Shown here: piece by piece, positions 58,767-64,000 of the stretch
Layout of the letters: every line of letters begins with the position of its first letter
Position numbering within the stretch: position 1 is the first letter of the stretch
Source of the DNA: Serratia liquefaciens
GTDB lineage: Bacteria; Pseudomonadota; Gammaproteobacteria; Enterobacterales; Enterobacteriaceae
Direction of reading: 5' to 3'
Length of the DNA: 64,000 bases
Assembly: GCA_012719855.1 (NCBI GenBank)
Contig: JAAXZN010000013.1
Location: forward strand, 1 to 64,000
The notes under the pieces: model-generated
What the model saw: only the letters and a program-made list of their open reading frames with translations
Databases searched by the model: none
What the model was told of the DNA's origin: nothing
Position numbers and translations under genes: made by a program

Positions 58767-59865
58767 ATTCGTGTCGAAAACCGGCCCCCAAAGGGGAGTA
58801 CTGCATCAGCCGGCTGCAAACCACCTGGTTTTTTCCTCCACGCTTGGCTTCATACAACGCTTCATCCGTCACCTCTATCGCCTTGCCCAGCGCCATCCCA
58901 GGCAGATACAGCGACGCGCCGACAGAAACGGTGATGCGCGCCTCGACATCCTCATCCAGCAGAAATACCGTCGTCTCCACGCTGCGGCGGATACGTTCCG
59001 CGACACCGCCAATCACCGTCGGGTCGTAGCTGGCGGTGATCACGATAAATTCCTCACCGCCATAGCGGCCGACGAAATCCTCACTGCGCACGCTGCTTTG
59101 CAACAGTTGCCCGACGCGGGCCAGCAGCAGATCGCCCGCCAAATGGCCGTAGGTGTCGTTAATATGTTTGAAATCGTCCAGATCGAGGATCATCAGCCCG
59201 CAGGGACGACGCTCCGCCTGCTGCAGCATCAGCCTGTAGTCGACGCTGGCGCGATTATTGATATGGGTCAGGCTGTCCGTGTTGGCCTTATCGCGCATCG
59301 CGAAATAGGCGTGGATATGGCGCTCTTTAAAATTCAGCGCGTGGTAGCAAATGGCCAGACACAGCGCTGATACCCCCTGATACAGCAGCACATCTATCCA
59401 TAGCGCCCGCATATCCGCCAGAAAACCCACCACCGCGATGCGGTAGAGCGCAATGATGCAGATGGTCAGATAGAACACCCGATTCGATTTTCTCAACCAA
59501 ACGCGCGAGAGCAGCAACGGCACTATGATTGAACCGATAAACAGATTGTCGACGGTGATGCCGCCAGTTAACGACAGCGACATCAGGTAGCACGCCAATC
59601 CACTGACGGCACCGCCATAGAAAGTCACCAATATCATCGGGATCATGGCAAAACTGAAATGCACGTTGTCGTTCAGCTCCAACCGATCCTGATTTAGATA
59701 AAGCACGGCCACACCGGCCAGCAAACCAAAAACCAGGCGTTTCCACAGATCGGATTGATAGGAAAAGGGAGCGTTCTTGCTAAGGGCGAAATAGCTGACC
59801 GACAGTGTGGCGTAGACAATGCACGCGTCGCTGTAGAGGGCAGGAATTGACGCAACGTAAGTCAT
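58765..59865 (-). CDS. Membrane diguanylate cyclase (GGDEF)
   Basis: A 366-residue protein. Residues 1-175 form about six hydrophobic helices resembling a 5TM-type sensor (LVFGLLAGVAVLYLNQD; SFAMIPMILVTFYGGAVSGLACY). The GGDEF domain follows with NTDSLTHINNRAS, DLDDFKHINDTYGH and the catalytic GGEEF; an RxxD inhibitory site (RSED) precedes it by five residues. It should make c-di-GMP and be product-inhibited. The start lacks a clear ribosome binding site. Confidence 0.86.
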   Translation of the reverse strand: MTYVASIPALYSDACIVYATLSVSYFALSKNAPFSYQSDLWKRLVFGLLAGVAVLYLNQDRLELNDNVHFSFAMIPMILVTFYGGAVSGLACYLMSLSLTGGITVDNLFIGSIIVPLLLSRVWLRKSNRVFYLTICIIALYRIAVVGFLADMRALWIDVLLYQGVSALCLAICYHALNFKERHIHAYFAMRDKANTDSLTHINNRASVDYRLMLQQAERRPCGLMILDLDDFKHINDTYGHLAGDLLLARVGQLLQSSVRSEDFVGRYGGEEFIVITASYDPTVIGGVAERIRRSVETTVFLLDEDVEARITVSVGASLYLPGMALGKAIEVTDEALYEAKRGGKNQVVCSRLMQYSPLGAGFRHE

Positions 59866-60063
59866 AAATATTCAGTATGCTCCACGGAATCTACAGGGGG
59901 TTGGCAACGAATTTTGAGAGTCGGTCCCTGTCTCATCCATTCCGGCACGTACATATTATTACTCAGATTTATAATAGATTAGCAGTTCTATGTTATTTCC
60001 AAGGTATCTATCCCATAAATTCTGTTCAGGATAATCTGTTGCGACCAACCAAGGGGGACAACC

Positions 60064-60549
60064 ATGAATATCGATGATGATTTGCACGCGCTGAGCGAAC
60101 AGGAAGCAGCGTTGACCTTCAGCCATTTCGACCATAACACCGCCTGGGAGTTGGGCTCTGCGTTGAGGTCCGCGGCCGAATAGCGCCGTTTGTCTATCGC
60201 CATTGAGATCCAGCTCGCGGGGCAGACGCTGTTTTACTACGCCATGCCGGGAGCGACGCCCGATATTGCCGACTGGGTACGACGCAAACGTAATGTGGTC
60301 AACCATTTCCACAAGAGTTCTTACGCCATTGGCCTGCGCCTACAGCAACGGCAATCCTCCCTGGAAGAACGATACGGCCTGAGCGTCCGCGACTACTCGG
60401 CACACGGCGGTGCCTTCCCGATCAATCTTGGTGGCGTGGGTTGCATCGGCACCATCAGCATTTCCGGCTCACCCCAGTTGGAAGATCACAATCTGTTGGT
60501 CGGCACCCTGGCGCACTTTCTCGGACTATCCTTACCGGCGGTTCACTAA
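60064..60549 (+). pseudogene. UPF0303 (heme-degrading-like) gene interrupted by an in-frame amber codon
   Basis: Read through, this is a full-length UPF0303 gene of about 160 codons (MNIDDDLHALSEQEAALTF at the start; AIEIQLAGQTLFYYAMPGATPD, KSSYAIGLRLQQRQSS and GVGCIGTISISG later). After AWELGSALRSAAE, codon 40 is TAG at 60181-60183, and the same frame then continues unbroken to the TAA at 60547. GGGGG precedes the original ATG at good spacing. One substitution from CAG, AAG or GAG would explain it. The internal frame from 60190 begins at TTG without a ribosome binding site. Confidence 0.82.
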
Positions 60550-60779
60550 GCGGCATAACCTGGCCTATTCTTTCTGCGCAGGCCGCCTGAGCCGCGGCCT
60601 GACTGTACCTCGTCATTTATCCAATTCCTGAAAGAGTATAAGTCTGATTTTCCGAAGTGCATTGATGTATATCTAGGAATCGCCGCAGCAACAGGCGTAT
60701 GGTGTCTATCAGCTATTCGAGACGGACCGCATCCGGCCCGCCATTCCGTTCTCTTTTATAGACTTGGTTTACACCTTAG

Positions 60780-62468
60780 ATGAAAACGCATGAAATTAAC
60801 GGCATTCGGCCGTTCAGCGCGCTGATTGATGCCTGTTGGCGAGATCCTTATTCCCTGCAACGCCTGCTAAAAGACGCCATCGCCGGCGTCACCGTCGGCA
60901 TTATCGCCATCCCGCTGGCGATGGCGCTGGCGATTGCCAGTGGCGTCCCCCCTCAATATGGGCTGTACACCTCAGCGGTTGCCGGGATTGTCATCGCCAT
61001 CAGCGGCGGCTCGCGCTATAGCGTCTCCGGGCCTACCGCCGCGTTTGTGGTGATCCTCTATCCGGTTTCGCAGCAGTTCGGCCTTTCGGGCCTGCTGATC
61101 GCCACCCTGCTTTCCGGGCTGTTCTTAGTCCTTATGGGATTGGCGCGTTTCGGCCGCTTGATTGAGTACATTCCCCTGTCGGTGACGCTGGGCTTTACCT
61201 CCGGTATCGCCATCACCATTGCCACCATGCAGGTGAAAGATTTCTTTGGCCTGCAAATGACGGCGGTGCCGGAACACTATGTGGGCAAGGTTTACGCCCT
61301 GCTGCAGGCGCTGCCGACGCTGGACTTCGGCGATACGCTGATTGGCGCCGTAACGCTGCTGATCCTGATATTCTGGCCTAAGCTCGGCCTGCGGGTGCCG
61401 GGCCATTTGCCCGCGCTGCTGGCAGGGACGGCGGTGATGGGCATTCTGGCGCTGTTTGACCATCCGGTCGCGACCATTGGTTCACGCTTCAGCTACCTGC
61501 TGGCCGATGGCTCTCAGGGGCAAGGCATTCCGCCGATACTGCCGCAGCTGATGCTGCCGTGGGATTTACCGGCCGGTGACGGCAAGCCCATGGTGCTGAG
61601 CTGGCAAACGCTGTCCGCCCTGCTGCCTGCCGCCTTCTCCATGGCGATGCTAGGGGCGATAGAATCCCTGTTGTGCGCGGTGGTGCTGGACGGGATGACC
61701 GGCAAGAAGCACAACTCCAATACCGAACTTATCGGCCAGGGCGCGGGCAATATCATTGCGCCTTTCTTCGGCGGCATTACGGCCACCGCGGCCATTGCAC
61801 GCTCTGCCGCCAACGTTCGTGCCGGAGCCACTTCGCCGGTCTCCGCCATCATTCATGCCTTGCTGGTGTTGTTGGCGCTGCTGGTGCTGGCGCCGTGGCT
61901 GTCCTGGCTGCCGCTGGCAGCCATGGCGTCGCTGCTGCTGATGGTGGCCTGGAATATGAGCGAAGCGCACAAGGTGGTTTATCTGCTGCGGCGAGCGCCG
62001 AAAGACGACATTCTGGTGATGCTGCTGTGCATGTCGCTGACGGTGCTGTTCGATATGGTGATCGCCATTACCGTAGGCATTGTCCTGGCTTCGTTGCTGT
62101 TTATGCGCCGCATTGCACGCATGACACGCCTGAGCGAACTGAGTGCCGACAACGGTCGATTGGTGCTGCGGGTGAATGGTCCGCTGTTCTTCGCCGCCGC
62201 CGAGCGTATTTTTAACGAACTGCTGGTGCGCAGCGAAAGTTATGACGTGATCGTATTGCAGTGGGATGCGGTGCCGGTGCTGGATGCCGGTGGGCTGGAT
62301 GCCTTGCAACGCTTTATCGAAGCCCTGCCGGCCGGCAAGCAGTTGGCCATCACCGACATGCCTTTCCAGCCGTTGAAAACGCTGGCAAGGGCACGAATAC
62401 AGCCGATTGAGGGGAAACTGCATTTCTACGCGACGCTGCCTGAAGCCCTGATGGCGCTGGATGCCTGA
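60780..62468 (+). CDS. dauA: C4-dicarboxylate transporter DauA (SulP family)
   Basis: A 562-residue SLC26/SulP permease with about fourteen helices ([56 protein letters not shown]) and a C-terminal STAS domain (residues 440-560: [31 protein letters not shown]). E. coli DauA takes up succinate and other C4-dicarboxylates at acid pH. Much of the protein is near-identical. No clear ribosome binding site precedes the ATG. Confidence 0.94.
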   Translation: MKTHEINGIRPFSALIDACWRDPYSLQRLLKDAIAGVTVGIIAIPLAMALAIASGVPPQYGLYTSAVAGIVIAISGGSRYSVSGPTAAFVVILYPVSQQFGLSGLLIATLLSGLFLVLMGLARFGRLIEYIPLSVTLGFTSGIAITIATMQVKDFFGLQMTAVPEHYVGKVYALLQALPTLDFGDTLIGAVTLLILIFWPKLGLRVPGHLPALLAGTAVMGILALFDHPVATIGSRFSYLLADGSQGQGIPPILPQLMLPWDLPAGDGKPMVLSWQTLSALLPAAFSMAMLGAIESLLCAVVLDGMTGKKHNSNTELIGQGAGNIIAPFFGGITATAAIARSAANVRAGATSPVSAIIHALLVLLALLVLAPWLSWLPLAAMASLLLMVAWNMSEAHKVVYLLRRAPKDDILVMLLCMSLTVLFDMVIAITVGIVLASLLFMRRIARMTRLSELSADNGRLVLRVNGPLFFAAAERIFNELLVRSESYDVIVLQWDAVPVLDAGGLDALQRFIEALPAGKQLAITDMPFQPLKTLARARIQPIEGKLHFYATLPEALMALDA

Positions 62469-62475
62469 AAAACAA

Positions 62476-62500
62476 AAAGCCCGACGAATCGGGCTTTAAA
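62476..62500. terminator. Bidirectional terminator between dauA and kdsA
   Basis: AAAGCCCGA / TCGGGCTTT hairpin (62476-62484, 62489-62497); on the minus strand followed by TTTTTGTTTTT. A palindromic repeat sits between it and the kdsA stop. Confidence 0.75.
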
Positions 62501-62502
62501 CC

Positions 62503-62532
62503 ATAGCGGGCGCAGCATGCTGCGCCCCTACA
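62503..62532. repeat. Palindromic repeat copy (GGGCGCAGCATGCTGCGCCC)
   Basis: A perfect 20-bp palindrome at 62508-62527 flanked by CCTAC. Nearly identical to the copy at 7894-7913, 55 kb away, and in the same kind of position, just past a gene 3' end. Confidence 0.75.
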
Positions 62533-62552
62533 AATAACAGCTGTGAAAATGT

Positions 62553-63440
<888 letters not shown>

Positions 63441-63480
63441 TCAAGCCTTGACCTGTCGCTTTCGGGGCATAGTAAATGAA

Positions 63481-64000
63481 TTAATGCAGCGTGACCTGTT
63501 TCGGTTCAATCGAGTGGATCTGTACCTTGATCACTTCGCTGACCGGGTCCTCAGGACACTGTTCGACAAAATAGTTAAGATCGGAAATCGCGATATGGTT
63601 GCATTCCAACTGGGCGTAAATCAGCCCACGGTCACGGATTTCGTAAGGGTCTTCCGGATCGAAGCACAACACCGTTTCGCTGGCGCGCAGCGCCATTTCC
63701 ATCTGTTTTTCTTCCATCAGGGCGGCTTTCAGCGTATCCAACATCTTACGCACCACCATGACGTTTTCTGACTCATCGAGATCGTCGTCTTCCAGCTCGG
63801 CGCCCAGACCCAGGTTGCCCTTGATCCACACTTCCAGCTGGTGTTCGTTCAGCGTCTCGCCGTTCAAGGGATTGATCAACCACATTTCTTCATCCAGCCA
63901 GTCTGCCCGCAGGATCAGTTGAGTGGGGAAAATAACCGGCAGCAGCGGTAAATCCAGATGAGCGGCGATATGCAGGAAAATGGTGCCGAGCGAAACCGGC
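63481..64000 (-). CDS. sirB1: SirB1 family protein, 5' end beyond the window
   Basis: The frame ends at 63481 and is still open at the right edge, so the N-terminal part is missing. Visible residues include VSLGTIFLHIAAHLDLPLLPVIFPTQLILRADW before MWLINPLNGETLNEHQLEVW, then ALRASETVLCFDPEDPYEIRDRGLIYAQL (a TPR-like C-terminus). Adjacent to kdsA, as in E. coli (ychA). The function is unknown; the name comes from a Salmonella regulator screen. Confidence 0.9.
   Translation of the reverse strand, partial: PVSLGTIFLHIAAHLDLPLLPVIFPTQLILRADWLDEEMWLINPLNGETLNEHQLEVWIKGNLGLGAELEDDDLDESENVMVVRKMLDTLKAALMEEKQMEMALRASETVLCFDPEDPYEIRDRGLIYAQLECNHIAISDLNYFVEQCPEDPVSEVIKVQIHSIEPKQVTLH

Overview
The window looks like an enterobacterial chromosome. 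Gene content and protein similarity point to Serratia or a close relative (an inference, no search was run). The backbone matches the Escherichia coli order icd / rluE / nudJ / mnmA / hflD / purB / phoPQ / roxA / pepT / cobB-nagK-lolEDC / mfd, with dauA and kdsA-sirB1 at the right end. No rRNA, tRNA, insertion sequence, prophage or CRISPR array was seen.

Layout, left to right. 0.2-7.8 kb holds assorted accessory genes: a D-aminopeptidase-type serine hydrolase, a periplasmic chorismate mutase, a CigR-like protein, the Tsx nucleoside channel, an HD-domain protein divergent from a GlxA-type regulator, and a YddG-like exporter. 8.0-15.5 kb is the putrescine (Puu) pathway, puuP-puuA divergent from puuD-R-C-B, without puuE. 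15.5-27.6 kb is accessory again: SDR, UspA-like protein, YcaC-like hydrolase, a CspA-family gene with a long cold-shock leader, a chromosomal qnr pentapeptide gene with a LexA box, a DUF1835 protein, a LacI-controlled oxidoreductase/isomerase pair, a DUF2000 protein, an MFS transporter and an AI-2E-family permease. 27.9-28.8 kb is an AT-rich mig-14-like gene beside icd.

28.9-34.9 kb is core (icd, rluE, nudJ, mnmA, hflD, purB). 34.9-41.9 kb is an accessory block between purB and phoP: two GNAT genes, then a MocR-type regulator divergent from a three-gene periplasmic dehydrogenase operon (subunit 3, FAD subunit, triheme cytochrome c) resembling gluconate 2-dehydrogenase. 42.2-53.2 kb is phoPQ, roxA, hcxB, pepT and the lolCDE-nagK-cobB operon. 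53.3-55.0 kb is a YheO-type regulator with a PLP-dependent dehydratase, followed by mfd, a diguanylate cyclase, a UPF0303 gene broken by one in-frame stop, dauA, kdsA and the 3' part of sirB1.

The observations most worth a second look are: (1) MnmA has Ala in place of the normally invariant Asp of its SGGxDS ATP-binding loop; (2) the qnr gene has a consensus LexA box between its -10 and its ribosome binding site; (3) two PhoP boxes in tandem, with correct -10 spacing, precede phoPQ; (4) a perfect FNR box sits between the MocR gene and the dehydrogenase operon; (5) a palindrome family with related 20-bp cores recurs in distant intergenic regions; (6) an amber codon interrupts UPF0303; (7) a LacI gene and its adjacent metabolic pair share operator half-sites; (8) a hairpin-rich gap at 3.08-3.23 kb ends in orphan terminators. 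I did not find a clearly novel multi-gene system.
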